From a virus: a stretch of 64,000 nt of DNA. Position numbers and translations under genes: made by a program. Location: the IMG/VR virus record IMGVR_UViG_3300008110_000097, positions 48,725 to 112,724 of that record. One strand, written 5' to 3'. The notes beneath the pieces were generated by a model, which was not told the origin of the DNA, made no database searches, and was given only the letters and a program-made list of their open reading frames with translations. Positions 8,957 to 20,210 of this stretch are shown here, piece after piece (the first letter of the stretch is position 1; every line of letters starts with the position of its first letter).

Positions 8957-9880
8957 ATGAGAAAAACTAAATACGAAATATTAAGGACAAATACGGGGTT
9001 AACATATAACCTACCTATATATTTAGATTCATCGGTTGATGAAATGGGTATCATGGTCGGTTTTGATGGTAAAATAAGTCAAATAGAAGAATTTTGTAAT
9101 TTTAGTTACACACAAAATGTTAATGTAATTGATGTATATAATACCGTATTCATTGAAAAATTTAGATATATAAAAGAAGCCACTTTCACTATAAATTGGG
9201 GAGATGGTACGTCTTCTCCATTACCTATACATACAGGTAATTTACTGTCTACCGTTTCAAAAACTTACCCAATACCATCTATTGGATATAGTTCATACAC
9301 CATAACGATAAGTTTAGATAGTCCATGGACAAAACAAAACTTAAGTAAAATAGTTAAAATACCTCAAGACATATCAAAACCAAATCCACTTGGTACTTTT
9401 AGTGGATTTACTATACCTTATACCGTTTTAACGGGTGATCAAGATTATCTAAATGATTTAGATTACACAAATAACACTGGACAAACAACATTTAAGTATG
9501 TTGCTATAGGTGGAAGTAGAATAGATGAAAAAAGGTTATATGGGTCAAATTCATATACTGGGGTAACGGGCGGGGTCGATGAAATCGGTAGTTATAGTGC
9601 ATATACTATTGACAATTTAGTTTATAAAGATTATTCTGATGGTTATACGATGATAACGGGTACGACCGTTGGATTCACAAAAGAAGAAGTTTTCGATAAT
9701 CTAATAACAAGGAATGAACATTTTCTTGGGTTTATTGATGAACCGACGATCTATTCCGATATTTTTGTTGAAAGAGGTAAACTTAGTGTTATGGAATATA
9801 ATCTAAGATTAACTGAAGTAGACAATACCGGTGAATTAAGAATTTATGGAAATGGATTTTTTAATGTAATAAAACAATAA
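8957..9880 (+). CDS. Putative virion protein with PKD-like segment, 307 aa
   Basis: Starts directly at the base after the previous stop. Around residues 75-85 it has FTINWGDGTSS; W-G-D-G-T is the hallmark of PKD-type beta-sandwich domains found in surface and virion proteins. The rest is beta-rich with several Gly/Ser/Thr turns and a C-terminal LRIYGNGFFNVIKQ. No transmembrane segment or enzyme motif. Placement in the baseplate/tail block suggests a structural role. Only the PKD-like motif is recognised. Confidence 0.55.
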   Translation: MRKTKYEILRTNTGLTYNLPIYLDSSVDEMGIMVGFDGKISQIEEFCNFSYTQNVNVIDVYNTVFIEKFRYIKEATFTINWGDGTSSPLPIHTGNLLSTVSKTYPIPSIGYSSYTITISLDSPWTKQNLSKIVKIPQDISKPNPLGTFSGFTIPYTVLTGDQDYLNDLDYTNNTGQTTFKYVAIGGSRIDEKRLYGSNSYTGVTGGVDEIGSYSAYTIDNLVYKDYSDGYTMITGTTVGFTKEEVFDNLITRNEHFLGFIDEPTIYSDIFVERGKLSVMEYNLRLTEVDNTGELRIYGNGFFNVIKQ

Positions 9881-9886
9881 AAAATA

Positions 9887-9894
9887 TATTTATT
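9887..9894 (+). promoter_or_regulatory. TATTTATT motif (possible late promoter element)
   Basis: TATTTATT in the 26-base gap, ending 12 bases before the ATG at 9907. Member of the recurring intergenic octamer set; function inferred. Confidence 0.35.
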
Positions 9895-9906
9895 AAATAA
9901 AAATAC

Positions 9907-10827
9907 ATGGCAGTAGGATCATACGGTATAGTTAGACCATCGGATATATCACCACAAGATGTTGATATATATTATCATTATGTTGCAAATCGATTGACAA
10001 CATCTGAGGTTACATTAAAAAAATTAGCCTCTCAGGACATTTTAACACCGGTTTTTCATAATAATGAAACAACCGATGACAATAATGCACCAAATGTTGA
10101 AATATTAGGTGGTTTATATAATTTAAAATTATCCTCTAGTGATTTTTCCGAATTAGGTATATATACCTTACACATTAGACCCAAACAAATAAGAACAACA
10201 ATAACCGATTGTGGTATTTTGGCTTCTTTACCTTCAGTTAGAGGATTAATTATTGATATAAGTAACGTTCCAACCGAAGATAGAAATAAATTCACACCAC
10301 AAGGATTGGTTGGGTATAGAATAGAGTATATCAACACAAATAACAATACTAAAATACCAAATTTTTATAGAGTCGTAACTTCATCATTTTATTGTACACC
10401 AATTGCATCAAATTTGACAAATACAACTCAAAAAGCGATAAGATATCAGTACACTGATCAAGCGACAAATTTAATGTTTCTTACTGTTACACCGTCCTCC
10501 GCACCATCCAGTAAACCAAATACGGTACCTTTTATTGGACAACCATCACAAAAAATTATTTTAACAAATACTTTTTTAAATCCAACTACAATTGAAATCG
10601 AGATGGTTGAACATGATGCAACTACATTAGCACACGCACTTTATGGTAATCAAACTAAGGCGGTTGCACCGGGTATCTATACGATTTACGATAATAATAA
10701 CAATATCTATAGACAATACAACTTGTATGAGATTAAAGATGATCTAAATGACACATTGTATGAGGTTAGAGAAAGAAAAACAGATATTGACCAATCATTA
10801 GATTTTGATACTATTACAAATATATAA
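9907..10827 (+). CDS. Putative virion structural protein, 306 aa
   Basis: Begins at ATG 9907 after a short gap carrying a TATTTATT motif, and its last base is the first base of the next ATG, implying translational coupling. The protein is beta-rich throughout, with a DISPQDVDIYYHYVANRL start and a central GYRIEYINTNN segment; it ends with a charged helix (LYEIKDDLNDTLYEVRERK). No Cys-rich repeats, signal peptide or enzyme motif. Probably a baseplate or tail component by position. Family not recognised. Confidence 0.55.
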   Translation: MAVGSYGIVRPSDISPQDVDIYYHYVANRLTTSEVTLKKLASQDILTPVFHNNETTDDNNAPNVEILGGLYNLKLSSSDFSELGIYTLHIRPKQIRTTITDCGILASLPSVRGLIIDISNVPTEDRNKFTPQGLVGYRIEYINTNNNTKIPNFYRVVTSSFYCTPIASNLTNTTQKAIRYQYTDQATNLMFLTVTPSSAPSSKPNTVPFIGQPSQKIILTNTFLNPTTIEIEMVEHDATTLAHALYGNQTKAVAPGIYTIYDNNNNIYRQYNLYEIKDDLNDTLYEVRERKTDIDQSLDFDTITNI

Positions 10828-13800
10828 TGGCAAGAAGAAAAGTACCAAGTCAGGCAGCAAGTGGAAGAGAAACCTTTAGTGATAGTTTAGTCGGTGTGCA
10901 AATTACCGATGGGTCTAGTCAATTAACTAATACCAACTTTGCTTTAGATAGAGCAATTCCTGAAAAAGACAGTAAAAATTTTAGAACAAGTCCGTTTTCG
11001 GATTTTTTAACATTAGACACGTTAAAAGAAGAAGAAAATGAATTTTCAACTCCATTAATGTCATCGACTAAAAAAAGTGACAGAGAGTTGAGATTTAGAA
11101 ATGCTAAAAATGATGCTGGTAAATCTTTATTCGGGTCGTTATCTAGAAGATTAGAAGTATCAATTAAAAATATTATTAAAAAATATCCCGCATCTTTTTT
11201 AATAGACAAAGACAGTTTAATTGTAACAAATCAATATACGGCCTATAATATATCATACGATATTGATAGAGACACAACAATTTTTGAAGTTGAGTTACCT
11301 AGACTATTTAATACGTTTGAAATAAAATTAAGTAGACCACAAAGTAATACCTTACCTGATGGTGATACTAATATTAGAAACTTTTATTCTTCATTTAAGA
11401 AATATGTAACAGTAATCAAAGAACAACCTTACGAAATAGTTGACTTTGTACAACCAGACAGTAAAAGTAACTTTAAATTAAAAATAAAGGGTAATCCGTT
11501 TTCTGGCGACACGACTTATACTGAAAATATATTAGTTAGACCAAATGATGGTATTGTTGAGGAGTTTTATAAAAGTTTAGATGAAATTGAGGAACAATTA
11601 GTTAATAGAGAAACTAATCCAAAGTTTACTGCATTTTTTGTTGTGCCAAGAGAAAATTTTGATAAAACAAATACAAATTTAATACAAGTTGCATATAATT
11701 GGCCATTATCTAAAGATGGTTGGAATATAAAAATAATTGGTTCTGATTTTGATGGGTATCTAGATAGTTTAAAAAATTTAGGAGACGAAATCGATAATTA
11801 TAAATCTAATTTATTTATTAGATTTTTAACATCACCCCAATTGTATGAGTTTGATTCTGATGAAAAAAAGGCAGAAAGTGTTTTTCAATTATATGGACAA
11901 AGTTTTGATAAAATAAAGAAATATATAGACAACATCGCTTACATGAGAAATGTAAGTTATGATGGTATAAATAATTTACCCGATATTCTACTTAAGAATT
12001 TAGCGGAAAATTTAGGTTTGACCACTGTTAGTTTATTTGATGAAGATACATTAGATAGTGCATTGTATAGTAGAAGTAGATCTAACTATTCATCACAAAG
12101 TATTGGTAAAAATTTAATTGAAGCCGAATATGAATTCTATAGAAGACTATTAGTTAATTTAGCCTATCTATATAAATCAAAAGGAACTAGATCATCGATA
12201 CATTTCTTTCTAAGATTTTTGGGTGCACCTGAACCTTTAATAAGAATTGATGAATATATTTACAGAGTCACATCAATGCCAAATTCTAGTGACCTCGAAA
12301 ATGATATCTATGATGTTTTACAAAGAAGTAAATTTTTAACGACAGCATTATTTTCACCAACAACATATCTTTATACAAAAAATATAGAACAAGGATTAAC
12401 AACATTTAATAGAGAGGGTTATCCTGTTGATGAAAAAACCGGATTACCTAGAAGAGCATTTGATCCAATAAGTGATATATTTTTTCAGAAAGGTTCGGGA
12501 TGGTATGATATGACTTTAAAACATAGAACACCCGATATACTTGATGAAGAAAATTCTATTTTAACAGGTAGAACAAAAACGATTAAAACAAAGGCAAAAC
12601 CATATTCTTATGGTGAAGAATATTTTGACGTTTTTAGAACATTACCAGGATTAGATACTGGATATGGTTTGGATTCTGAAATAGATAACGTTAAGGCCAG
12701 TTTCTATGATGGAAATTCATCTTATGTTTTAAATAGAAAAAATATTGAAGTCTACTTATCACCAAGTAGGGCGATCGATTATGATATTTGGAGAAAATCT
12801 AGAGATTTATTATTAACATTCGGTTCAAATACATTATATCCACAAACAGGTGTCACATTTGCGGAATTTTTAGAAAAGACATTACATTCCCAATTAAAAA
12901 ATTCCCACGTTATAAGATATAAGAAAAATTACATTGCACTCGAGGATGTTTACACATCTTATTTCACTAGCACTGGTTTTACTTCTTATAATTATATTGA
13001 TTCACATGAGTTTATACAACGAATGAGTCCATATTGGATGCAAATACTTGATCAAGTAATTCCCGCAACTACATTATGGACAGGAGGTAATTTAATAGAT
13101 AATAACTTTTTTGGTAGACCAAAATATAAATATAATTTAGGATGTCAACCAAAAACAATAGTTGAGAATTTATACCCAAATTTTGGTGATGCGATAAATG
13201 AAGATTTAGAAACAATATTAGGTGAAGAAGAAAATTTTAGAGGATTAATCAATATAACAGGGGTAACATATTGTCCAATAATAGAAATTGATGGATATGT
13301 GTTTTCTGGACACCCTTATTGTGTACTTGTTAGTGGGACAACAAATACAAGTAACAGTGCTAAATTATTTAATCCAATGCCAATGACTGGTTGTACAATT
13401 TTACCTGATAGCGGTACAACGGCATTGCCTTTGATATGTGACTATAAAGAATTTGTAGATCCCGATGTCGATAAAATAAAAGAACTTTGGGTGGTTGCAT
13501 TATCTGGGTTGGTTGAAAATGTTGTAAATAAATTTACAACGGGATATACTGCGGGATATGAAAATTACGAACCTTTTCTACAACAACCTAATTCAACATA
13601 CACATGGGAATATAAACCAAAGTTAACTTTTGAATTTTTCACCGATATTGACGGTAAAGAAAAAGTTAGATTCACATCAATAAAATATGATTTTAATGAT
13701 TGTTCTGTTGAAGATTATTTTATATATAGATTTGACACTGAATATACACCAATAAATCCAATATGTAATAATGATTTAGATATTAATGTAAATACAACAG

Positions 13801-16800
13801 AGTGTCAAACAGACTATTGTCCTATTATTGATTTAGATATTGTACTTAAAAATAATGTTGGTATACAAAAAGGTGGTTTTGGTTCTTCTACTTATTACCA
13901 CTCTGATTGTATGTTTATCACAGGTAAAACTGGAACAACAAGTACAGGAATTAAATTTGGTGAAGTTGATAATTGTAAAATATCTATATCAGGTGCTTCT
14001 CTTAGTAAAAAAATAGAATTAAATTTTTTAGATGCTGCTAATTGTGAGACAAAAATATCAATAGACGGATTTCAGAAAAAATATGAACATAATGAGTCTA
14101 AAGAATATTATCAACAATTTGTTATCAATACATATATGAGTGGATGTTCACTACCTTGTAGTGGTGAAACATTAATTTCTTCACAAACAGCGGTCACATT
14201 TTGTGATAATTTTATTGACTGTATATTCGTACCAAGATTAAAATATGAACCATCTTATGATTATGGATTATTGTCTGATAGTAAAGTTTTAAAAATTGTT
14301 GGACAGTTTCCAATAATTCAAATAGAAAACGGTACAATAGATTACAACGCAATAGTACATTATATTAATTTTGGTGATATTGAAATAACAAATGTTGAGG
14401 ACGTTGTTGTTGGTGATATTTTATTAACCGCAACATATAAACCATGTAATTTCTCATATCAAGATTTTAAACTTGCTTATCTATATGGATATGCCTTTAC
14501 TTTTCAATATGATTATAATGAAGTAAAAAGTATAGAATGTCTTGGATCTGTTAAGAAAAGTTTAATAACGGGAAGAACAGTAAATAATACAACAACAGTT
14601 ATTGAAGTTTTACCAACAACAAAATTAAGAGTATATACAAACAAAATAGTTGATGGAGGTATTGTAACTAAAACAGATTATTTCCTTGATGAGAGAATAC
14701 CTGAACATTTACAATTACCCGGAGAAACACCACCAGAACCATGTTGTCCATATCCAAAAGATTATTATGAAAATTATGGTGATTTCTTATTGAATGTCGA
14801 TGGTTTTCCTATTGAGGTTATTGCGGTAGATCTTGATTACTGTGAACCAAATATGTATTATAATTTTAATTTTGAAACTTCTGGTAGAGATGTACCTGTC
14901 GGTGAAGATTTAATAATATTTAATGGTAACGATAGTCATCAAGTATTACTACAACACAAATATCAAACACATGTTTCTAATTTAATAGAAGATTGTCCAC
15001 AACAATTCTATAGTGATATTGAAGATTGCCCTACAGAATATTTTACCGAACCAACTATATGTTTTGAAATTGCTGCCGAAGCGTTTTCTAACCCTGAATT
15101 TGTAACAGTTAGTCCGGGGGTTATCGTTAATGAAAAACCATCATATATTTTTAGTCCTAAAAACGATACGTTTGTTTATTATGTTTCTTGGTCGATAAAT
15201 AATAATAGATGGGAATATAGATCATCATTAAATTCAGGTACATTGTACCAATATAATGAAAATCCAAATTTACCAATCGTTGAAGGATCATATTCTTGGA
15301 ATATTATTGATTTACCATCTGCAAGTTACCAAATAATAAATTCAATTAGTGGAAATTGTATACCACCAACACAACAATTACCGGATGATTGTAGTGATGA
15401 AATATGTAGTGACATTTGTTTAATAGGAACATACTCATCAACAACACAATATACTTCATATATCTACGAAATATTTGGTGTGTATAACAATAGAAATTAT
15501 TATAAATCTACTGATGTAAATTTCCCATATTATTTGATATGGAACAGTGGCACAACTAGATGGGAAAATTGGGAAAACTTTGACGTAAATGTCGGAACAT
15601 CAGGAACATTATATTCGTATTTAAATTATAGTGGAAACACACCAATTAGTAGTTCACAATATCAATGGGTTTATGATTATAATCCTGAACTTGGAGCGTA
15701 CATTACAACAGTAAATGATTGTCCACCACAAGTATGTTTTACATACGACCCTGGTGAAACTTTTGGTAATATGGGATCTAATGTTAATCTTAGATACCCT
15801 GCAGGATACCATGATGGTAAGTACTACTATAGTTTAGGTTACACAAATACAGGAACAGGCATGACTTATCCATTCGGTGTTGTTGTTTGGAATAGTGGTA
15901 CAACAAGATGGGAAAACTATTCTAATTATGATGTTGTAAACAAAATACCCGATACTGTATATGGTGTTTTAAGTTATTTAAATGTTAACCTTGACACACC
16001 AACAAATGAACCGACAGAAAATTGGATTCGTATTGAAGATCAATTTGGTTTAGTAAATTCACAGTTAAATGATTGTTTACCTGAATTATGCTTTTATTTA
16101 ACTTCCGGAAACAGTTCTAATTTTATTTTTAGTGGACAATCTTACACATATTATGATGGTAAAATTAATTATATGTTAATTAGTCTTTCTATTCCTGGTT
16201 TTATTACATATGTTGTTTGGAATAGTGGTACAACTATATGGGAACATAGGGAAACTTATGACCTTTTCACAAATACAGTTGGCGGTCAAATATATGGTTA
16301 CTTAGGTAACAATAGTGAATATCCTGTTTCTAATGATACATACATTTGGACTGGTAACACGAGTTCCACATTACCATTATCTGGAATCTCATCAGTAGGT
16401 GAATGTTCAATACCATCAAATCTAATATTACCTGAATGTAGTGTTTTAATTAATGATGATTCTAATGATGTTTATTATTATGATTATTCTTCAAACACTA
16501 AAACCAATTTAGGTACATTTATATTTTCCGCAGATATTGCTCACACATTAAATAAGATGTGGTTATATAATTCCTTTATATATGAATGGGATATAAGTAC
16601 TAATCCTTGGTCGACAACATTTAATAGGATTGTATCTTTACCAAGTGGAATAAATATTGGTGCTGGATTATGTGCAATAAATGATACTAAATTATTGTCA
16701 TCATCATACAATGGTATATCTGGTTTGTGGGAAATCATAGAAATAGACGTAAGTAATTCTGTGGCTACGGTAAATGTAATATTTTCATTACTACCAACTG

Positions 16801-17816
16801 AGTCAATTGCCGGAGATATAATGTTTACTACAAATAATAAAATTTTAATAACAATAACAAAATTAGGTGGTGTATTTTTAGTTCAATATGATTATAATAC
16901 AGGTTTATTTGAAACAAGTTCAGATTTAAATACAACTGCCACAACACCATATGGAATATTCCAAGATAATGGTTCATTATATGTTGCGAACGTGGATGGT
17001 AAAATATATAATATACCTTTAACATATCCACATACACCAACATTAATACAAACAATTCCGTCATTAGTGGTTTACGGTGCATCACAAATACCAGAGTGTT
17101 GTACCGCTGAGTTACAATTAGCACCCACACCAACACCTACCGCAACTCCAACCCCAACACCTTCACCAACACCAACTGAAACTAGTACGCCAACACCTAC
17201 TTCTACTAGTACGCCAACACCTACTAGTACGCCAACACCTACTAGTACATCTACACCAACACCTACTTCTACTAGTACGCCAACACCTACTAGTACATCT
17301 ACACCAACACCTACTAGTACATCTACGCCAACAGGAACATTACCTGTATCTGGTTTAATATGGACAACAACTAAGAATACGTCAGGAGTCACGGGTTGCG
17401 AAACGGCTGAGTGGGTAGTATCACCAAATAATTTATGTGTTAGATTTAATATTGCGGATTCATTAAACTGTGGTGGTACGTGTGATATAACACAAAATGG
17501 TACCGCAACTGCAACAATAACAGTAGGTCCGGTTGATACTTATTTACACTTAAGTTTTAGTGGTTTAGCCGAATTACAAGATACGGGTTATGAAAACATA
17601 GCTTTCTATCTTGATGGAACATTGTTAGCATCTGCAACATCACAAGACTTGAATCAAGGATGTACAATGGGTCCTGTTATTCAGAATATCATTGTACCTG
17701 GACCATATTTCTTATCGGCAGGAACAACACACACATTGTTTATTGATTTTACAACTGATGATCCGTTGTTCCACCTCGGTTCATATTATGAAATATGTTT
17801 AAACTTTACAACATAA
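10827..17816 (+). CDS. Giant baseplate/adhesin-like virion protein, 2329 aa, with beta-propeller-like region and Pro/Thr linker
   Basis: The largest gene of the window. Residues ~1-780 look like a baseplate or tail-end component; LAYLYKSKGTRSSIHFFLRF resembles the KGT motif of tail-end (gpI-type) proteins. Residues ~800-1400 are beta-rich with paired Cys. About 1420-1860 holds four related modules, each with a core W-N-S-G-T-T-R-W-E or close variant (DNA near 15189, 15540, 15889, 16219), separated by Cys-containing turns. About 1870-2090 has repeated blades (DVYYYDYSS, LYVANVDGKIYN) like a beta-propeller. A Pro/Thr/Ser linker fills ~2099-2169 and is followed by a ~160-residue Cys-containing C-terminal domain, probably the exposed tip. 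Likely a fused baseplate-adhesin used to bind the host; the binding target is unknown. Confidence 0.6.
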   Translation: MARRKVPSQAASGRETFSDSLVGVQITDGSSQLTNTNFALDRAIPEKDSKNFRTSPFSDFLTLDTLKEEENEFSTPLMSSTKKSDRELRFRNAKNDAGKSLFGSLSRRLEVSIKNIIKKYPASFLIDKDSLIVTNQYTAYNISYDIDRDTTIFEVELPRLFNTFEIKLSRPQSNTLPDGDTNIRNFYSSFKKYVTVIKEQPYEIVDFVQPDSKSNFKLKIKGNPFSGDTTYTENILVRPNDGIVEEFYKSLDEIEEQLVNRETNPKFTAFFVVPRENFDKTNTNLIQVAYNWPLSKDGWNIKIIGSDFDGYLDSLKNLGDEIDNYKSNLFIRFLTSPQLYEFDSDEKKAESVFQLYGQSFDKIKKYIDNIAYMRNVSYDGINNLPDILLKNLAENLGLTTVSLFDEDTLDSALYSRSRSNYSSQSIGKNLIEAEYEFYRRLLVNLAYLYKSKGTRSSIHFFLRFLGAPEPLIRIDEYIYRVTSMPNSSDLENDIYDVLQRSKFLTTALFSPTTYLYTKNIEQGLTTFNREGYPVDEKTGLPRRAFDPISDIFFQKGSGWYDMTLKHRTPDILDEENSILTGRTKTIKTKAKPYSYGEEYFDVFRTLPGLDTGYGLDSEIDNVKASFYDGNSSYVLNRKNIEVYLSPSRAIDYDIWRKSRDLLLTFGSNTLYPQTGVTFAEFLEKTLHSQLKNSHVIRYKKNYIALEDVYTSYFTSTGFTSYNYIDSHEFIQRMSPYWMQILDQVIPATTLWTGGNLIDNNFFGRPKYKYNLGCQPKTIVENLYPNFGDAINEDLETILGEEENFRGLINITGVTYCPIIEIDGYVFSGHPYCVLVSGTTNTSNSAKLFNPMPMTGCTILPDSGTTALPLICDYKEFVDPDVDKIKELWVVALSGLVENVVNKFTTGYTAGYENYEPFLQQPNSTYTWEYKPKLTFEFFTDIDGKEKVRFTSIKYDFNDCSVEDYFIYRFDTEYTPINPICNNDLDINVNTTECQTDYCPIIDLDIVLKNNVGIQKGGFGSSTYYHSDCMFITGKTGTTSTGIKFGEVDNCKISISGASLSKKIELNFLDAANCETKISIDGFQKKYEHNESKEYYQQFVINTYMSGCSLPCSGETLISSQTAVTFCDNFIDCIFVPRLKYEPSYDYGLLSDSKVLKIVGQFPIIQIENGTIDYNAIVHYINFGDIEITNVEDVVVGDILLTATYKPCNFSYQDFKLAYLYGYAFTFQYDYNEVKSIECLGSVKKSLITGRTVNNTTTVIEVLPTTKLRVYTNKIVDGGIVTKTDYFLDERIPEHLQLPGETPPEPCCPYPKDYYENYGDFLLNVDGFPIEVIAVDLDYCEPNMYYNFNFETSGRDVPVGEDLIIFNGNDSHQVLLQHKYQTHVSNLIEDCPQQFYSDIEDCPTEYFTEPTICFEIAAEAFSNPEFVTVSPGVIVNEKPSYIFSPKNDTFVYYVSWSINNNRWEYRSSLNSGTLYQYNENPNLPIVEGSYSWNIIDLPSASYQIINSISGNCIPPTQQLPDDCSDEICSDICLIGTYSSTTQYTSYIYEIFGVYNNRNYYKSTDVNFPYYLIWNSGTTRWENWENFDVNVGTSGTLYSYLNYSGNTPISSSQYQWVYDYNPELGAYITTVNDCPPQVCFTYDPGETFGNMGSNVNLRYPAGYHDGKYYYSLGYTNTGTGMTYPFGVVVWNSGTTRWENYSNYDVVNKIPDTVYGVLSYLNVNLDTPTNEPTENWIRIEDQFGLVNSQLNDCLPELCFYLTSGNSSNFIFSGQSYTYYDGKINYMLISLSIPGFITYVVWNSGTTIWEHRETYDLFTNTVGGQIYGYLGNNSEYPVSNDTYIWTGNTSSTLPLSGISSVGECSIPSNLILPECSVLINDDSNDVYYYDYSSNTKTNLGTFIFSADIAHTLNKMWLYNSFIYEWDISTNPWSTTFNRIVSLPSGINIGAGLCAINDTKLLSSSYNGISGLWEIIEIDVSNSVATVNVIFSLLPTESIAGDIMFTTNNKILITITKLGGVFLVQYDYNTGLFETSSDLNTTATTPYGIFQDNGSLYVANVDGKIYNIPLTYPHTPTLIQTIPSLVVYGASQIPECCTAELQLAPTPTPTATPTPTPSPTPTETSTPTPTSTSTPTPTSTPTPTSTSTPTPTSTSTPTPTSTSTPTPTSTSTPTGTLPVSGLIWTTTKNTSGVTGCETAEWVVSPNNLCVRFNIADSLNCGGTCDITQNGTATATITVGPVDTYLHLSFSGLAELQDTGYENIAFYLDGTLLASATSQDLNQGCTMGPVIQNIIVPGPYFLSAGTTHTLFIDFTTDDPLFHLGSYYEICLNFTT
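17121..17334 (+). repeat. Pro/Thr/Ser-coding tandem repeat, copy 1
   Basis: Degenerate repeat of units such as ccaacacctactagtacg that encodes TPTPTSTSTPTP-type linker near the C-terminus of the 2329-aa protein. Closely similar DNA occurs at 19727, 20418 and 24451, always between a body and a C-terminal domain of a virion protein. Confidence 0.85.
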
Positions 17817-17841
17817 ATTAAAAAAAATATATTTAGGTATA

Positions 17842-20181
17842 ATGAAATATAATGTTACATTAACAAGTGAAAATTATAATGGCCAAGTTGCGGAGATAAC
17901 ATTTAATCCAGATACCGGCGGAACATTTAATTTAGGTTCACATGTTATACCTTATCAATATGAGTCAACGTATCCCTATGGTACATATTTTTTATATTTT
18001 TCTGGTTTTGGTATAACATGTTCGTCAACTTTAATAGATACGTCACCCGAACTTGCTTGGAGAATTTTAGATTTCACATGTGAACAAAGTGCAAACTTTT
18101 TAATCACTAATTCACTATCTGGTATATCATCACCATCTTATGTTTGGTATGACGATGATACAAATAGAGTTTGGGTTGCAGACGCGGATGACAATCTTAG
18201 GGGTAATATATATTGGTTTACACCAACCACAGCATCTACATCCGTATCAAATGTAACATTTATCACTGGTGCAACTGGTGATGTAAGTTGGTTGAGAGCA
18301 CCTGCATTGTATATTAGCACTTTTGATAAAACATACAAGAGAATATATTTTACAGGTACAAATCAAACGCCACTTAATACGTTACCAACTGATACTATTA
18401 TAACAGGAATGATCATTTATGACACAACCGGAAACACCATAACACAAATATCATACGGTAGTGATAATATATTCGAAAGAAATTTTCTTTACGTTTCAGA
18501 AAATTTTATATATGGTGACATTAGAGGCGGTTCACTTTCAGGAATAACACCAACAGGTGATTTAATAAGAATAAATAGAGAAAATCCTTCTTTACCAAAA
18601 ACAATAATACCAAGAAATACTCAACTAAACACTTATTTTGTTGGAGGGGCACCAACTGCACGTGAAATTGGTACAGGGATCTCTCAAACATATTTATGGG
18701 TAACGTCAACTTCGGGTTCAGGTACAGTTGGTAATATCGGTGTTTTTGATGATAATTTCAATTTTATAACCTATATAACATTACCAGGATCATCTACCTC
18801 AGTTCCCGGTGGATCTGGTAGATATTGGCAATATCTATTTTATGACATAGAAAAAAACAAAGTTTATGTAAGTGATATTGGTGGAAGAAGAATGTGGGTT
18901 TTAAATCCAAATTCAACAAATACGGGAGCAACAATTGTAACAACAATTATTTTTAATAAAAGATTACAAGGTAAAGATGTTGGTGTTTATACTTTTAATT
19001 TAGATCCCGTTAGCGGTAAGTTATACATAGCAACTCAATTAATTAATAATGTGAATGGAGATGCAACTGTAATATATCAAACTTATGAAATTGATAGAGA
19101 CACATATGAAATAAAAAGATTGATACCTAATTATTATCTATCCGGTATTGAACAAGTTACAAATGAATACGGGACAAATAGTTTAATGTCAGTAAGTCCT
19201 GGTCCCACAGTAGGTTGGGGAGGAGTAATAGTAGACAGAAGTGAAGGTAGTGTTGTTTTTTACAATAACGCGGTTACCGGATTGGAAAACACGGGTGATG
19301 TAATAGTTGACACACTTGAAAAATATGACATAAACACAAATACCCCAACAGGTGAAATTAAAAATAATACAGTTGGTGATCCCGACTATGTTGCACCATT
19401 TTTTAGTGTGGACCCAACTTCAGGTTGCCCAATAACATATACATTAAATTGTCCTTTTACAATACAAAGTGATATAAATTCAACAGAGTTTGGTTATGAA
19501 GTTGGTATTGAAAATTCTGTAAAAAATAATCCATCAATAACACAAATAATTGTATGTGCATTAAATTCATCAGGAACAATTATCGATCAAGATGTATATA
19601 GTTCACCTTTTAATACGAATTATTTCCATGACACTTTTTCGGGATTACCATCCGACACTTACACTATAGGTGTAATATATTCGGGATCATCTGGTATATT
19701 ACAACAGTGTGGATCATTTATAATACCAACACCAACACCTACATCGACTAGTACTCCAACTCCTACTGCAACACCAACACCTACATCGACTAGTACTCCA
19801 ACTCCTACTGCAACACCAACACCTACATCAACTAGTACACCAACTCCTACTAGTACACCAACACCAACTAGTACCTCAACTCCTACGGTTAGTAGTACAC
19901 CACCAAGTTCATATGTGTTCGCCGGAAATGTGAGTACTTATTCCACATCGGGATTGGCTTGTGCTGCGGGATCAACATGTGCAAGAGCTTTTTATAGAGA
20001 CATACCTGTATTTAGTGCTGGTATGATAATGTATGATGACCCGGGATTAACCGCTCCGTCTGATGGTGGTGGAAATTGGATAGTTATTGTTAATTCGACA
20101 ACTTTTTGTTCTGGAACATCACGATTAGCAATACAAGTTGATAGTGGTGGTGTGATATTAAATACTTTTAGTTGTCCATAA
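17842..20181 (+). CDS. Modular adhesin-like virion protein with beta-propeller-like middle and Pro/Thr linker, 779 aa
   Basis: Residues ~1-60 form an N-terminal domain shared with the next gene (common motif PDTGGTFNLGS then GTYFLYFS), which may be the attachment domain to the virion. Residues ~85-540 carry blade-like segments (VWYDDDTNRVWVADADDN, KVYVSDIGGRRMWVLNP, GKLYIATQL) suggesting a beta-propeller. Residues ~545-625 form a small Ig-like domain. A Pro/Thr/Ser linker lies at ~629-688, followed by a ~90-residue Cys-containing tip. No secretion signal is seen, as expected for a protein assembled in the host cytoplasm. A host-binding role is inferred from architecture. Confidence 0.6.
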   Translation: MKYNVTLTSENYNGQVAEITFNPDTGGTFNLGSHVIPYQYESTYPYGTYFLYFSGFGITCSSTLIDTSPELAWRILDFTCEQSANFLITNSLSGISSPSYVWYDDDTNRVWVADADDNLRGNIYWFTPTTASTSVSNVTFITGATGDVSWLRAPALYISTFDKTYKRIYFTGTNQTPLNTLPTDTIITGMIIYDTTGNTITQISYGSDNIFERNFLYVSENFIYGDIRGGSLSGITPTGDLIRINRENPSLPKTIIPRNTQLNTYFVGGAPTAREIGTGISQTYLWVTSTSGSGTVGNIGVFDDNFNFITYITLPGSSTSVPGGSGRYWQYLFYDIEKNKVYVSDIGGRRMWVLNPNSTNTGATIVTTIIFNKRLQGKDVGVYTFNLDPVSGKLYIATQLINNVNGDATVIYQTYEIDRDTYEIKRLIPNYYLSGIEQVTNEYGTNSLMSVSPGPTVGWGGVIVDRSEGSVVFYNNAVTGLENTGDVIVDTLEKYDINTNTPTGEIKNNTVGDPDYVAPFFSVDPTSGCPITYTLNCPFTIQSDINSTEFGYEVGIENSVKNNPSITQIIVCALNSSGTIIDQDVYSSPFNTNYFHDTFSGLPSDTYTIGVIYSGSSGILQQCGSFIIPTPTPTSTSTPTPTATPTPTSTSTPTPTATPTPTSTSTPTPTSTPTPTSTSTPTVSSTPPSSYVFAGNVSTYSTSGLACAAGSTCARAFYRDIPVFSAGMIMYDDPGLTAPSDGGGNWIVIVNSTTFCSGTSRLAIQVDSGGVILNTFSCP
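19727..19905 (+). repeat. Pro/Thr/Ser-coding tandem repeat, copy 2
   Basis: Tandem repeat encoding PTPTSTSTPTPTATP-type linker between the body and the C-terminal domain of the 779-aa protein. A 36-base block with ccaacacctacatcgactag recurs inside it. Very similar to the repeats at 17121, 20418 and 24451. Confidence 0.85.
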
Positions 20182-20210
20182 AAAAAATAATTTTAGGTAT
20201 TTAATAAAAG

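Noticed and set aside
17072-17392. Long - strand ORF of GVGVDVLVGVG repeats
   Set aside because: It is the antisense reading of the Pro/Thr linker DNA; the same happens at 24378-24782. No start context or neighbours support a gene.
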